A stretch of DNA of 64,000 nucleotides from Pyrrhosoma nymphula (lineage: Eukaryota; Arthropoda; Insecta; Odonata; Coenagrionidae), in the NCBI GenBank assembly GCA_963573305.1, contig OY754338.1:46837531-46901530 (forward strand), written 5' to 3'. The notes under the pieces were generated by a model that did not search any database, was not told where the DNA came from, and saw only the letters and a list, made by a program, of their open reading frames with translations. Numbering within the stretch: position 1 is the first letter of the stretch; each line of letters opens with the position of its first letter. Both the position numbers and the translations under genes were made by a program. Positions 13,066 to 23,648 of this stretch are shown here, in pieces.

Positions 13066-13880
13066 ATTCGTAGCTATATCCGCGTTGATTGGCAGTCCGA
13101 GGTCATTATCATAATTAATAAAAGTTTGCGTCGTTTTTAAGGAATCCATAAAAACTGCTCACTGATAGGCAATCCGCTGTGATGTATTTCATATACGAAG
13201 AATGAAAGAAACCACAACGAGCTGCATAATGAAACGCACCTTAGTTATGAAAGCAGTAGGTGGAAACAATTGCACAGACCAAACTTAGGATACGAAGTAA
13301 TCACAGAGTAGTAAATCCCGTCAACTGTAATGATTTAAAAACTACTAAAGAATGCGGCTTTCGCCAATTGACATAATTTAATTTTACTGCTCAAAACAAC
13401 GTTTTGATCAATGTCATACGGCTATATTTTTAACTTAAATAGATAATTTTCTAGTTACTTAAATACATATATAATTTCAAGGATCCTACCTTCTCAGGAA
13501 TATAGACATGGTATTTGAATGTATAATAGGTTTTATTCTAAAAATTTTTTTTAATTCTTAGAAATTTTATAAGAGTACACTAAAACCTCTATCTTACAGG
13601 CTATAAAATTTTAATGTTAATGTAAAATACTATGAAAATATTTATAGCATTATGTAGATTCCAATAAATCTACCATAATATGCCCGAATAGAGAAAAAAC
13701 TATTTCCAAAAGGTGTCCGTGTCCTTAAGTCGGAGTGTCCGTATCTGAGAGGGTCCGGCCAAGCAAAGTTTCATGCAAGGCAGCACGGAATTAGAATACT
13801 GTACGTAAGTTTTAGGTGTCCACAGGTTCTACAGTAATTTCACTATAAGAAATTTGCCCTCTGTATATTCCAAACATTAT
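13066..13880. other. No recognisable feature
   Basis: AT-rich sequence without a recognisable TE or coding motif. Confidence 0.4.
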
Positions 13881-13930
13881 TCATTTCCGACCACAGTTTC
13901 GACCGTCATATTCATTATCCAAGTTTGTCT
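13881..13930 (-). ncRNA. Hammerhead-like / Penelope-type terminal motif, minus copy
   Basis: On the minus strand the order is CTTGGATAATG, a short insert, GGTCGAAAC, TGTGGTCGG and an AAT-rich end. It parallels the plus-strand motif at 13926-13976 and points away from it. Penelope-like elements carry hammerhead ribozymes in their terminal repeats, and the CTGATGA...GAAAC arrangement is the hammerhead core. This copy is degenerate in the first core box. No reverse transcriptase lies nearby. Confidence 0.3.
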
Positions 13931-13976
13931 TTACCTTGATAAAGACAATGATTGTCGAAACCACGGTCGGAAATAA
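13926..13976 (+). ncRNA. Hammerhead-like / Penelope-type terminal motif, plus copy
   Basis: The sequence reads CTTGATAAA, a perfect 5-bp hairpin GACAA-TGA-TTGTC, then GAAAC immediately after it, then CACGGTCGG. GAA-A-CC-AC-GG-T-C fits a hammerhead stem III of A-U plus two C-G pairs and a canonical GUC cleavage triplet. The first core box deviates from CTGATGA, so activity is doubtful. It is head to head with a second copy on the other strand. Confidence 0.35.
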
Positions 13977-15513
13977 AAAAGCAAAATGTACTGTAACGGA
14001 TATGCCCATAGAAGACATACCCAGAAATGGACGCATTAGAACAAATTGAAATTATCAGGCATTCTCCAAATCTATACAATGAGCAGCTTTTTACACATAC
14101 CTCCCCACTACTGTCTGGAAATTTTTCGTTAAAAATCGTTGACCTTTCTCATACCACCACCCCTTGATTTCATTGTTTCTGCCAAGCATTGTATGTAAAT
14201 TTTTGTTATTATTATTTTCATCTTAATATTTTTTTACCCTCCTTTTCATTTTTGTTTCATTTCCTTTTTGTATTTTTTAATGTAAACTTTTCTTCAAAAT
14301 CAAATTAAATATTCTGTGCCTAACAACGACAATAATATATGTAAACAAACTATTACACTTGACGATGCCATAAAATTCGTGAAACGCATAGTGTTTAAAA
14401 AAAATAAAAAGTGTAGAAAAGTACCAAACTTTATTATAATGAATATTAAAATTTTCTACTAAGTAGAGCCTGAAGCTGTGAATTTATGGACAGAGAGGGT
14501 ATCAATTAGACCCTAGAACTCCCTATACCTGCCACTTGACGACGAACCAAAATCGGTAGTGGGGTGTCTGAGGGAGAATTGATGAGATGAAAAGATGAGC
14601 GAGGGATGACTCATAGTCACGAAAGGAGGGAGCCGGAAAGCTCAGCTCGTGAGGGAGTTAGTTTTTTTGTTTGATTACATAAATTTTGAAAATTGATTGT
14701 TTTTCGTTTGCCACATCGAAGAAATAGTTCGTGTGCGTGGTATGCGAGTGAGCGAGTGGGCGCGCGTGCATCATGTGTGAGAGATGACCAAGAAAATATC
14801 GCCAAAAGGGACACCGGATGGACACCCAAAGTGGAGTGGCTGGGTTGGGCATCGGAGCCCAACCCGGAAGGAGATACAATTTTACCAGTGTTTCATCGAG
14901 TAATATCTTCATCCGGTGAGCGATTTCAGGGAGGTTACAATACAAAGTTCAAAATTCCTTTTTTATGGCGTGTATCGAGTCCATTAAGTTATGCCCCATA
15001 AACCTAAACTTTTACTTTACTGCAGTGGAATATCAGGCTCAGCAGCGAGAGTGCTAACACTGGAACCAGGCCAAAATCGGCGACGCACTACCTGAGAAAT
15101 AAAGGGAGAAGAAAGACACAAGAGACGTGGCGAGCCAGAGATGCGGAGATGAAAGGAAGGGAAAAAAAGATCAAAGAAGAGAGAAGATGTGGAGAAAGAA
15201 GATCCGCAGAATGAGGAAAACAAGGATGGTATCGAAAAGAAGGTTGAAATAGGGTGGTGTAACACGAGAGATGTTGTAGGAAGAGTGAGGAGCGAGCAGC
15301 AAGGGACAGGGGAGTAGCAAATCTCATCGCTGAGTCGGAGTAAAGAACAAAAGCTTCGTCTCGGAGAAGAATTGGGTTTTGGTGAGGGTGGAAAAGGAAG
15401 AGATCGGTAAAGTGTGGTGCCTCCAGTACTTGCTTCCCATCCCGATGACCTGGGTTTGAGTAAACCCAGCCATAGCGACGTATTGTATTCATCCATAGCT
15501 ATTTCCATCTAGA
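13977..15513. other. No recognisable gene; purine-rich block at 15060-15420
   Basis: The frames at 14617-15001 and 15017-15508 are not recognised and change with the base skew. The plus strand at 15060-15420 is mostly GA-rich. No tRNA or TE motif was seen. Confidence 0.4.
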
Positions 15514-15990
15514 TTAACCATTCATTCCATCATCATCAGTAGTCATCAATCCGAAGATTGGTTTGCAGCAGTTCTCCATTCCATTCTCCTCTATTCCATC
15601 CGCTTCATTCCTACATAATGATTTACCTTGACGCCTTTCATGATTTCTTTTGTGTATTCCATGTTTGGTCTTCCTCTGAAATTCTTCCCATTTGTTTCTC
15701 CTTCCAATATTGTTTCTATTTGGCTGTTGTCTCAACATTTTTCCAATAAGTTTCCCTCTCCTTCTTCGTAGTGTGTTCATTATGCTTCTTTTCACTCCAG
15801 CTCTTCTTAGACCATCTTCGTTAGTGATTCTCTCTGTCCATTTAATCTTCTTCATTCTTCGGTAACACAATATCTTCATTGCTTCCAATCTCCTTTGCTC
15901 TGCTGCTGTTATTGTCCAGGCTTAACTGCCATATAAAAGCATGCTCCAAATATATGTTTTTAAAAAGTGATTTCTAACTTCCAGGCTTGC
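15514..15990 (-). mobile_element. APE-type (RTE-like) LINE, C-terminal tail
   Basis: The minus-strand frame at 15514-15888 reads EAMKILCYRRMKKIKWTER, ITNEDGLRRAGVKRSIMNTL, RRRRGKLIGKML. It ends near NCCKPIFGLMTTDDD, which is the RTE-like LINE end followed by an ATG/GAT trinucleotide tail (CATCATCA on the plus strand at 15529). Upstream, before the in-frame ATG, YIWSMLLYGS-stop-AWTITAAEQRR continues the family motif with one stop. The copy is truncated at about 15990. Confidence 0.8.
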
Positions 15991-17211
15991 GTTATCGACC
16001 CGACCATTGCTAAATTAAACTTTTTGTGATGTTATCCTAAACGTTCCCAGCATATTTTGTATGCGAGTATCAAGGTAAAGATATTTCTTTTTCCACCCAT
16101 TTAAAACTAATTTTCAAATCATTTTCTGTACTTCTCTGCAAATGATCTGTAATTCCTCTTCAAATTGAAACAAAGAAAGTCAGTACACAATCAGTTGCAA
16201 AAGAGATATTTGACCTGAAAATGAGCTGCAAATGTGTGAAAATGAGTAGCGAAAGCATAAGTTTTCCAGAAAATTTTATTCGAAAAAGTTTGAAAAGGAG
16301 CCACAAAAAGTGAGTGAAAGTCAGTTCCAAAAGAGTGCATAAAGAAAAATTAGAAAAATACAAATCAGTGAAAATCAGTCGAAAAGGAGAAAAACTTTAA
16401 AATGAGTTTCAAAAAGGTTTGAAATTGCTTGAAAAAGAGATATTTTGACCTGACAATAAGATATCGCAAGACCTATGGTGAAAATGCGAACCACACACTT
16501 TTTTCTGAAATTATAGAGATAGCGTAGAAAAACTGTCTGGCTTTCTCTCGCATAGGCCCGAGTTTGCGATAAAATTGCTACGATAGAATTTCGATCAGTG
16601 CACCTTCCCCTCACTTTTGCATCGATCTAAATAGATTATCACCAGCACGTCATGATATCCCTTTTCACATTAGTCACGTAAATTTCAAAACCTTTAACTT
16701 CCACTGTAAAAAATAGACATTTATAAAATATAAAAACATTGCCGGTGAGGCGGATCAAAATCGTCGGCAACTACCAAATGAAGGTGAAATGAGGTCTCCC
16801 GGGGTCAACGCACACGAATGCATACTATAATTTCACATGCATAATAGTCACCTTAAAGTACACCTGTACTCTAACGTACCCGTTAATACCCGAATCGCAG
16901 TCACGAACTCACTACAAAACCAACGGTGTTACTCTGCTCTCTCACCAATCAGTGAGAACGAAGGTTAAGTTGTCCCGCGAACATAACAAAATTAAAACAA
17001 ATTTCAAACATAACTTTAGTAAAGATGGAAGCATTATTGCATCAAACAGTGTGGCTATATTTATTAGGTAGCTATCAAATATAATATTTGCTCTACTATC
17101 CCCGAAAGTTGAGTAGTGCTTCTCGGGGGTCAAAAATCGTCTCTTTATTTCTTCACACCCGGAAAAATACTTAATTTATAGTTGAAAAAGTTTTAGTCGT
17201 AATGATTTAAC
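15991..17211. other. Noncoding, with degenerate internal repeats at 16165-16460
   Basis: At 16165-16460 A/G-rich words such as AAAATGAG, AAAGTCAG and AAAAGGAG recur. GAGATATTTGACCTGA at 16202 returns in altered form at 16438. These look like an old, decayed tandem array. The rest of the stretch has no recognisable content. Confidence 0.4.
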
Positions 17212-17860
17212 TTGAGAATATCCAGGAACGAGTGTTTGTCTAATTGTAAGGAAGCGATAATTCCAGTGTACAAAAGAGTGATCTTCCCCAATTTAATGTA
17301 TGGCAGTAAAACTTGGGTACAGCAGAATAAATATAAGCGCAGGATAAATTCAGCGGGTATGAGTTATATGATAGGTCTTTTTGGTAATAGTAGGTAGGAT
17401 AGGGTAAGAAAGGAGTGGGATATGAGAAAATTATAAATGGATGCTCAGGTAATGGATATATGTAAAAAGAGCGTGCGTCAAGGGTTTGGCCACGTTGAAA
17501 TATTGGATGAGAGCCGATAAACTAAACACATATATGATAGCGGTGTGGTGTTAGATGAAAGGGTAGATCAAGAGAGTCATGGGTGAATTTTACGGAAGAG
17601 ACTCTTTAGAGGTGGAATATTATGAGTCTTAAAAATAGGAGGGCGTGTTTGGAACAATGCATGTATGTAATAGAAATGAATGGGGCATGCAAGAATAGAT
17701 CATTATGTAGGAAACTAAGAAAATAGAGTCAGTTTCCTAGACCTAACAGCGAAAATGAAGTTCTATGATTATGCCTACCCCGGAAAGGGGATGTAGGGAT
17801 AGTAGGAATGTACGTATATCTGGTTCTGGTGAGGAAAATATTGAAAAAGTAAGTGCATAA
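17212..17860 (+). mobile_element. LINE C-terminal tail, family L3, copy 1
   Basis: The frame at 17212-17397 contains VYKRVIFPNLMYGSKTWVQQ, then INSAGMSYM and DRVRKEWDM. Farther on come GFGHVEILDE and an ESHG...LRRG-like ending. This is the conserved end of a LINE polyprotein (PTLLYG-ETWV ... FGHVERMDE). Several stops are present. Its 3' end, GCCTACCCCGGAAAGGGGATG, lies near 17800, and a second tail of the same family follows directly. Confidence 0.7.
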
Positions 17861-17879
17861 GTGCTCTCCAACATTTAAC

Positions 17880-18170
17880 CCGAAGGGAACATGATTCAAT
17901 TGAAACAAAACACGTCCACTAGCCGGTGATGAAAGAAAGTCATGGGTGAATGTGGTGGAAGGTACTATGAAGAGATGGGATATTAAGTCTTATAAACATT
18001 AAGGCGTGTATAAAACAATACACGAGTGTAACTGAAGAAAAAAAGGTATCCAAGAATAAGGCAGTATGGAGGAAATTATTGGAGTTGAGCTAGCTTTACA
18101 GGCCTATCTCTGATAATTAAAGTTATTTGACTGAGCCTAACCCGAATAAGAACGGCGTGGTGGGTCTGTA
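17880..18170 (+). mobile_element. LINE C-terminal tail, family L3, copy 2
   Basis: This contains RKSWVNVVEGTMKRWD, the equivalent of ESHG...RLFRGGI in the preceding copy, then the end GCCTAACCCGAATAAGAA. It therefore duplicates only the last part of the family. A third copy is at 36290-36560. The two adjacent tails in the same orientation suggest two independent 5'-truncated insertions or a local duplication. Confidence 0.6.
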
Positions 18171-18448
18171 TAATTTAACTTGGCCTGAAACACGTTACAT
18201 TTCAATGTCTGTTTCACAACAATCGGCCATGGTATTCTTTGAATCATAAGTCTCACTCTCAGGGCCACATAATTTATTCAACGACAGTAGACAGTCGGGT
18301 GAAAACAGTGTATGACAAGAGAAAAGTACTATGGGTTCCGTCAAATTCTGGCACATTGGCTTGCGAGGAGACGCATAAAAAAATGTACAAATCTTTAGTC
18401 ATAACGTTCATGAATAGCCTACAAGGGCCGATGTTTCGATAGGGTATC

Positions 18449-18457
18449 CTCTCCAAT
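18449..18457. repeat. Target-site duplication, left (CTCTCCAAT)
   Basis: The 9-base string CTCTCCAAT directly precedes the left terminal inverted repeat. It recurs exactly at 22573-22581 after the right repeat. An exact 9-bp direct repeat flanking two inverted repeats is the footprint of transposition. Confidence 0.8.
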
Positions 18458-18932
18458 ACGCCCGATTGTGAGGAGGATGATATCGGAATTCGATGTTCGA
18501 CATGCGGGAAAATGTAGCCTGTCCTACCAGATGAACAATGGAAAAAAAATTTTTTCGGACAATATCTCTTGGGGTCCGCCGCGCCGGGGCCATTTATAAT
18601 GAGAGTTGGCAACCCACAACACACGCTCTGATATGTGCGGTTTATTCGGACCATTATGAGTGATATGGCTCGGCTAGATGCTGAGGTAGGCCCAACAGGT
18701 CAGCGGGTCACATGGTGCGCCATCAGTGCTGTAGAAAAGGTAAGAAATTAGTCAATTTCTTCAAAAATGCGTTGTAAGAGACGTAAAATCGTAATTATTG
18801 GGGTTTGTGGGACAGTTACTTCGTCCAATTAGTTCCTCACTCCTCCCTCACCTTCCCCCTTCCCCCCGGCTCGTTAAAGAAAACTTTGTTTTCGGTAGCA
18901 GCTGGGCTGGATGCTAGAAGTATTTGTTATCT
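18458..18932 (+). repeat. Left terminal inverted repeat
   Basis: Starting at CGCCCGATTGTGAGG, this arm pairs over its whole length with the complement of 22071-22572. Landmarks found in both are GAATTCGATGTTCGACAT, TGTAGCCTGTCCTACC, GTGATATGGCTCGGCTAG and TTTTCGGTAGCAGCTGGGCT. Confidence 0.85.
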
Positions 18933-19071
18933 TAAAATTGTTTGCGGCTCTTAGCTCACTCTTTAGGTGTTTTTGCACCTAGAGAGATCCCCAGGGCTCA
19001 CTACGTGAAGGTGGCCGCAAGTCAAGCCCCACCCTTGGCCGCCTACCCATGCACGGATTTTACTTTAGAAA

Positions 19072-21470
19072 TTAATCATATTTAGCTTTAAATTCCTGCT
19101 TCTCTTTCCTGGAGACGATTTTCTGCCGGATGTTTCCTTCTCTGTCATGCGGCGGGCAAGCCGTAATCGCTGCCTCAGTTACCATTTTGACATGCCTCTC
19201 AACTGCCTGGGTGTGGTACGGAAAGGCAGGTACGTCCATCTTAGGAGGGCCGCCTTCGGCCGCCACCATGACCTGGAGATCCTCTGAGGACACATCTTCT
19301 AGCATGGGCGGAATTGTGACTGGAATTTTCTCCTAGTTCACAAGTTCAGTGTTTTTTAATGTTCAATGTAAATTTTATCTTTCTTCTCATATTGCTTCCT
19401 TCCTGTCCACGGCGACACGGCGAACTTCTGCCCTATCGTCGGCCACCATGGAGAGCAGCAAGTTCTATGGGTGGGCATAAAATGCATTGATCTGTATATA
19501 TGCGTCAACAACGACGTGGTACTTCTTGGGGAACGCCCGGGAACGCCGCACTGACTCGAAGATATGCTTCGGCCCCTCGATGCAGTGCCACCTCCTCTTG
19601 ATGTCGAACCAAGTCAGAATGTAGACCTTGTAACGTCAGACGTTTATTTTCGTTTCAAAACTCTTTATTCTTTTCAATACAATGTTTCTTGATGCATCCA
19701 GCATCCTCTCCAAATCCAATTCTCCCCAACAATCCCCCTTCCTTTCTATCAACAACTCCCTAGCAACCCAGCATCAACAACACAATTCATATCATACGTT
19801 ACAACCTGCACGACGATCCTGGTCAAAATCATGAGGACTGCAGAGAGCTTACTCGTCCCGACGTAGAGGCGCATGATCCTGTTGCCCGTTGTCAGCCACT
19901 TGCTGTGCGATATGTTCCCAGAATCACGCTCGGCGAGCTCCTTCGGACATTCCCCTCTTTCGATGGCGCGTGCCATGTCCAAGCTGTACCGCTGATCCGT
20001 GATGAGGATGGCGGAGTCGAAGTTGGGGTCCGGAAGCTCCAACTTGATCTTTTGGAACTTCTTCACGGACAGATCGGTACAGGTGCTCAGCTGGCGGCCG
20101 ATCGGGCCACTCCAACCATTGGGGCCGGTCGTGGCACCGTCGAACTGCTCCATGAGGTGGCGCAGGTGCAGCTTGTTGCCGTACAGCTGGCAGATGTTCC
20201 ACTGGAGGACATGTCCTAAGCGCTTTTCCATCACGCGGATCGCTCCACCGTTGCACCCTGTGTTGACTTTACAGCCGTCGCACCCGACTGCCCTCAACGT
20301 CTCGGTGTACACTTCAAGATCCTCCTCCAGGAAGTAAAGGACGGCATTCCCGAGGCACTCTGCGTCCGATGATGCCGGCGTGATGTGCCCGAGATAAACA
20401 TCGCCAGGCTGCGCGAGGACGACGACGTGCTCCTCCTCGACAGTGATGATTTTCACCTTGTCGTCGCCGCACTCCTCCTTCACCTTGGTGGCGTCTCGGC
20501 GACCGTCGAAATGGAGACCGCTGACCGACTTGCCCCTAAGCTGCTGCAGCTCTGCCTCGGTGCGCTCACCACGACGCTTCCTCCTCTGGCGGCTAAACTT
20601 GTTGCGGTCCACCACCAAGGAGGGGTCGTCGGCGGGCACAAGGCCGGCGTCGACAAGGACAGCGGTCGCAAACGTGGCCGCGCTGCCGTTGGGGAGGTTT
20701 AGGCGCTCGGCTATTTTGAACGCCTCCGGCCGCTGCATAAAGTTGCGTGAAGACGACGACAACGACGACAGCGACGACGACGATCTTGGAGGAGACAGTG
20801 GCCTCCACTCTTCGTCGGCGTCTACATCCGCTGGCTCCTCCTTCACAACCGCCTTGGTCCACAGAGCTTGGGAGATTTTTCCCTATAATTTTGACAAAGC
20901 TTATTTCAGCTGATTTTTCCTCTGCTAGCACTTTCTCAGCTGTCTTCCACTCCACTCCTTCTGCAGGTCCTTCGCAGCAGCCACGTCAACACCACCGATG
21001 AACATTCTCCTCTCCGTCCTCTGGTCGACAATGAAGGGGATTTCACGTTCCGCGATGGTCTCCTGTGGTTTGCAGACACACTTAGGCAGTTGCGGGAGGC
21101 ACTTGCACTGGGCCACATCGAAGAGTTTTCGTGATTCTGTCTTGAAATCTTCGCCTGGGCCACCGCACTTTTCTTCTTGGCGCTCTTCATGAGTTGGGGA
21201 TACTTTTCATGGTAGCGAAAAACAGCCTTCAAAATACCAGGATTAGATATCGAGGGCACGGTGGCAAGTCGCCAAATATCTTCCACCTCGTTTGCAACCT
21301 GCTGAGCCACGTCTACGGCAGGAGGGTCAAACCCGTGACGCTGTTCCCTTTGTTGGTTCTGCACGAAGAAGAAACATTTCATCACATCTTCATAGGTCGG
21401 CAGGAATCTTGCAGGAAAAGCTGTCGGTGCTCCAAAGATGCACCCGACCTGTTTCCTCGTATTTATTTCA
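19072..21470 (-). pseudogene. Orphan transposase-like gene of the long-TIR element, spliced and frameshifted
   Basis: Coding blocks run in order on the minus strand. (1) About 21470-21170: IFGAPTAFPARFLPTYEDV, then IWRLATVPSIS and FRYHEKYPQLMK. (2) 21170-20960, another frame: KLFDVAQCKCLPQLPKCVC, a Cys-rich segment, then FIVDQRTERRMFIGGVD. (3) 20846-19803: a 348-residue open block with LHFDGRRD (D114), VGCDGCKVNTG (D190), NICQLYGNKLHLRH (219-230), ITDQRY and ISHSKWLTTGNRIMRLYV. (4) After a 176-base intron, VYILTWFDIKRRWHCIEGPK to about 19466, where a frameshift and stop occur, then LLLSMVADDRAEVRR. (5) 19305-19072: FPYHTQAVERHVKMVTEAA to the stop. I recognise this as a family repeated in aphid, Daphnia and other arthropod genomes. 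At least three frame breaks make the copy non-functional. Confidence 0.8.
19627..19802 (-). other. Predicted intron in the transposase-like gene
   Basis: On the minus strand the donor GTAACGT follows codon ...VVQV at 19802, and the acceptor ACAAG precedes VYILTWFDIK at 19626. Removing these 176 bases joins two blocks in phase 0 and restores the family motif that otherwise stops. Splicing of a DNA-transposon gene is common in animals. Confidence 0.6.
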
Positions 21471-21559
21471 CTTTTCCAAAAACCACAATGAAAAACTTCT
21501 CAAACACAAACAAATCGCTAAACGAGAACAAACGCATTCTCTGCTAGTTAGTTCCGCCC

Positions 21560-22070
21560 ATGCCCACCGCTGCGACCAAGGAGGTTAAAATGAAATGGAG
21601 ACATGACCGTGAACACTCATGGGCGAAAGTGAAGCAAGAATAGGGGTGCTTGGGAAGGATTTTGTGCCAAGTAGTTGTTGCCAAACCAGTCACAAAACAT
21701 CGCCTTGTCCGTGGTTTTTAACTTAGATTTGACGAAAATCGAACGCGACCGCCGGACACGTAAGCCAGAGGAAGGTATAAACTGTGCCTACTGTAATGGC
21801 GGAATTGGCTTCAAGAATCAAGTGGTATGTCGCCTCCATTTCTTTTCTAACCTCCTTGGCTGCGACCGGGGAGCGCTTCGGTTGCTTCGGCATTTCCCTT
21901 ACCTTCATCTCCTCCCCCCTTCCGCCCCCTACATGCCGACTGTACCCGCCGGTTGACAGACTGACGCTCAGTTGCCGGCCGACAGGCCTCGAGTCAACAT
22001 CCATGAGACTACATCGCCGCCAGGCTCCTAAAAATGCGACGTTAATAACACGTTTCTGCAAACCCCTTCT
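21560..22070 (-). other. Possible 5' exon region of the long-TIR element
   Basis: Inside the 112-codon minus-strand frame at 21723-22061 there is an internal Met followed by a basic start, MPKQPKRSPVAAKEV, then RKEMEATYHLILEANSAIT. It could be the first coding exon upstream of the main blocks. No clear splice junction to the next block was established. Confidence 0.25.
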
Positions 22071-22572
22071 AGATTACAAACAATTCTAGGAGTCAGCCCA
22101 GCTGCTACCGAAAACGAATTTTTCTTCAACGAGCCGGGGGGGAAGGGGGAAGGTGAGGGAGGAGTGAGGAACTAATTGGACGAAGTAACTGTCCCACATA
22201 CCCCAATAATTACGATTTTACGTCTCTTACAACGCATTTTTGAAGAAATTGACTAATTTCTTACCTTTTCTACAGCACTGATGGCGCACCATGTGACCCG
22301 CTGACCTGTTGGGCCTACCTCAGCATCTAGCCGAGCCATATCACTCATAATGATCCGAAGAAACCGCACCAGAGTCTCTGAAATGGCTTAAAAGGGGGCA
22401 TATCATAGTGTGTGTTGAGGGTTGCCAACTCTCATTATAAATGGCCCCGGCGGCCCCCAAGAGATATTGTCCGAAAAAAAAAATTTCCCGTTGTTCATCT
22501 GGTAGGACAGGCTACATTTTCCCGTATGTCGAACATCGAATTCCGATATCATCCTCCTCACGATCGGGCCTA
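22071..22572 (-). repeat. Right terminal inverted repeat
   Basis: Inverted copy of 18458-18932. It differs by scattered substitutions and by extra bases near 22365-22400. It would contain the promoter for the minus-strand gene of the element. Confidence 0.85.
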
Positions 22573-22581
22573 CTCTCCAAT
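22573..22581. repeat. Target-site duplication, right (CTCTCCAAT)
   Basis: Exact copy of 18449-18457, immediately outside the right inverted repeat. Confidence 0.8.
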
Positions 22582-23648
22582 CTGGCAGGAAAATGGAAAA
22601 CATGTAGCTTGCCAACAACACCGTGAATAAAATAAGATAACGAAAGCATACATATCTCGCAAGATACAAACGAGAAAAGGAAAAGGTAAACTCCTCAGTA
22701 AAAGGGACAGGAGAGCAAACATGTCTCAGGTTTCATACTAAGAGAATTTTAACATAAGCATGAGCAGGAAATAAACTTGTACTTACAGTGAATGGTAAGA
22801 ATACACAGAAATCCGCTTCTACGTCATCCTTCATCTCCTGTCACGTTCAATACATGGCTGGCAAGATACCTCGGGTGAGAAGTCGACCTCTGGCAAGCCC
22901 AATGCCCTTAAAAATAATAAAACTTAGATAAGTGCGTCGGAAAATATTCAATGCTCTTTCACATAGTAATTGATTATTTCTGGCAGAGTGCATTGCAAAA
23001 TCTATTAGAATTAATATTTTTTAATTATATAAATTCCCTCAAGAGCGTATCTCCTTTCGTGTTCTAAGTAAGCAACCAAAATAACATGTGTTTATATGCT
23101 CCATATTCATCAAGGAGTTACTTATACTACCAATCAATAGGGTTATGAGGGATTTTAATTCTCTTTGCTCTATTTTTAATATTTCTTTGACATCCTTTAA
23201 ACATAGGTTGAAAATGTTTGCGTGATTTAGCCAATTTAAATCCTTTTTCATCAATTACTAATCGTAATTCATTTTTTCACTACCACTATGTAAATATGTA
23301 AATTTTCTTTTGGTTCGAAATAAAAAAAATCATTGTAAAATGTATTCAGATATTAATACTCAATGAGTGAACATTTTGCTGCAGTGTTCGCCCCTTTATA
23401 TTTTATTTTTTTCTGGTTTCTTCATAACTTATGATAATATAAGGATCTTGTAAGAGGGTCTAAATTCCGTAAGTACATAAAAAATAAGATAAAATATGCC
23501 TGTATCTTACCGTAATATTTACTGATTTTTACACATTTTTGCATACATTCAAAAAACAAGATTTTAAAGATTTAGAATCAATGCTATTACGTGAAGAGTC
23601 ATAAAAACTATTTTAACGATTAAAACTAACCATTACACAATTACATCA
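22582..23648. other. No recognisable feature
   Basis: AT-rich sequence between the long-TIR element and the first Helitron. The short frame at 23039-23254 has no recognisable motif. Confidence 0.4.

Larger units (their letters stand above)
18458..22572 (-). mobile_element. Long-TIR DNA transposon, 4.1 kb, encoding an orphan transposase-like protein
   Basis: The element is bounded by inverted repeats at 18458-18932 and about 22071-22572, with an exact 9-bp target duplication. One arm has an extra insertion of about 35 bases near 22365-22400; otherwise the arms match closely. The interior carries one minus-strand coding remnant (19072 to about 21470). Long TIRs and 9-bp duplications occur in Mutator-like elements. 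I see neither a FLYWCH finger nor a MULE signature in the protein, so superfamily membership is open. The G/C-rich interior contrasts with the AT-rich surroundings. Confidence 0.85.

Noticed and set aside
20747..20790. GAC/GAT trinucleotide microsatellite
   Set aside because: It encodes the Ser-rich stretch of the transposase-like protein in the minus frame and is short and impure.
19905..20913. Long plus-strand frames (104-156 codons) within the long-TIR element
   Set aside because: They are shadows of the G/C-rich minus-strand gene, whose motifs are recognisable.
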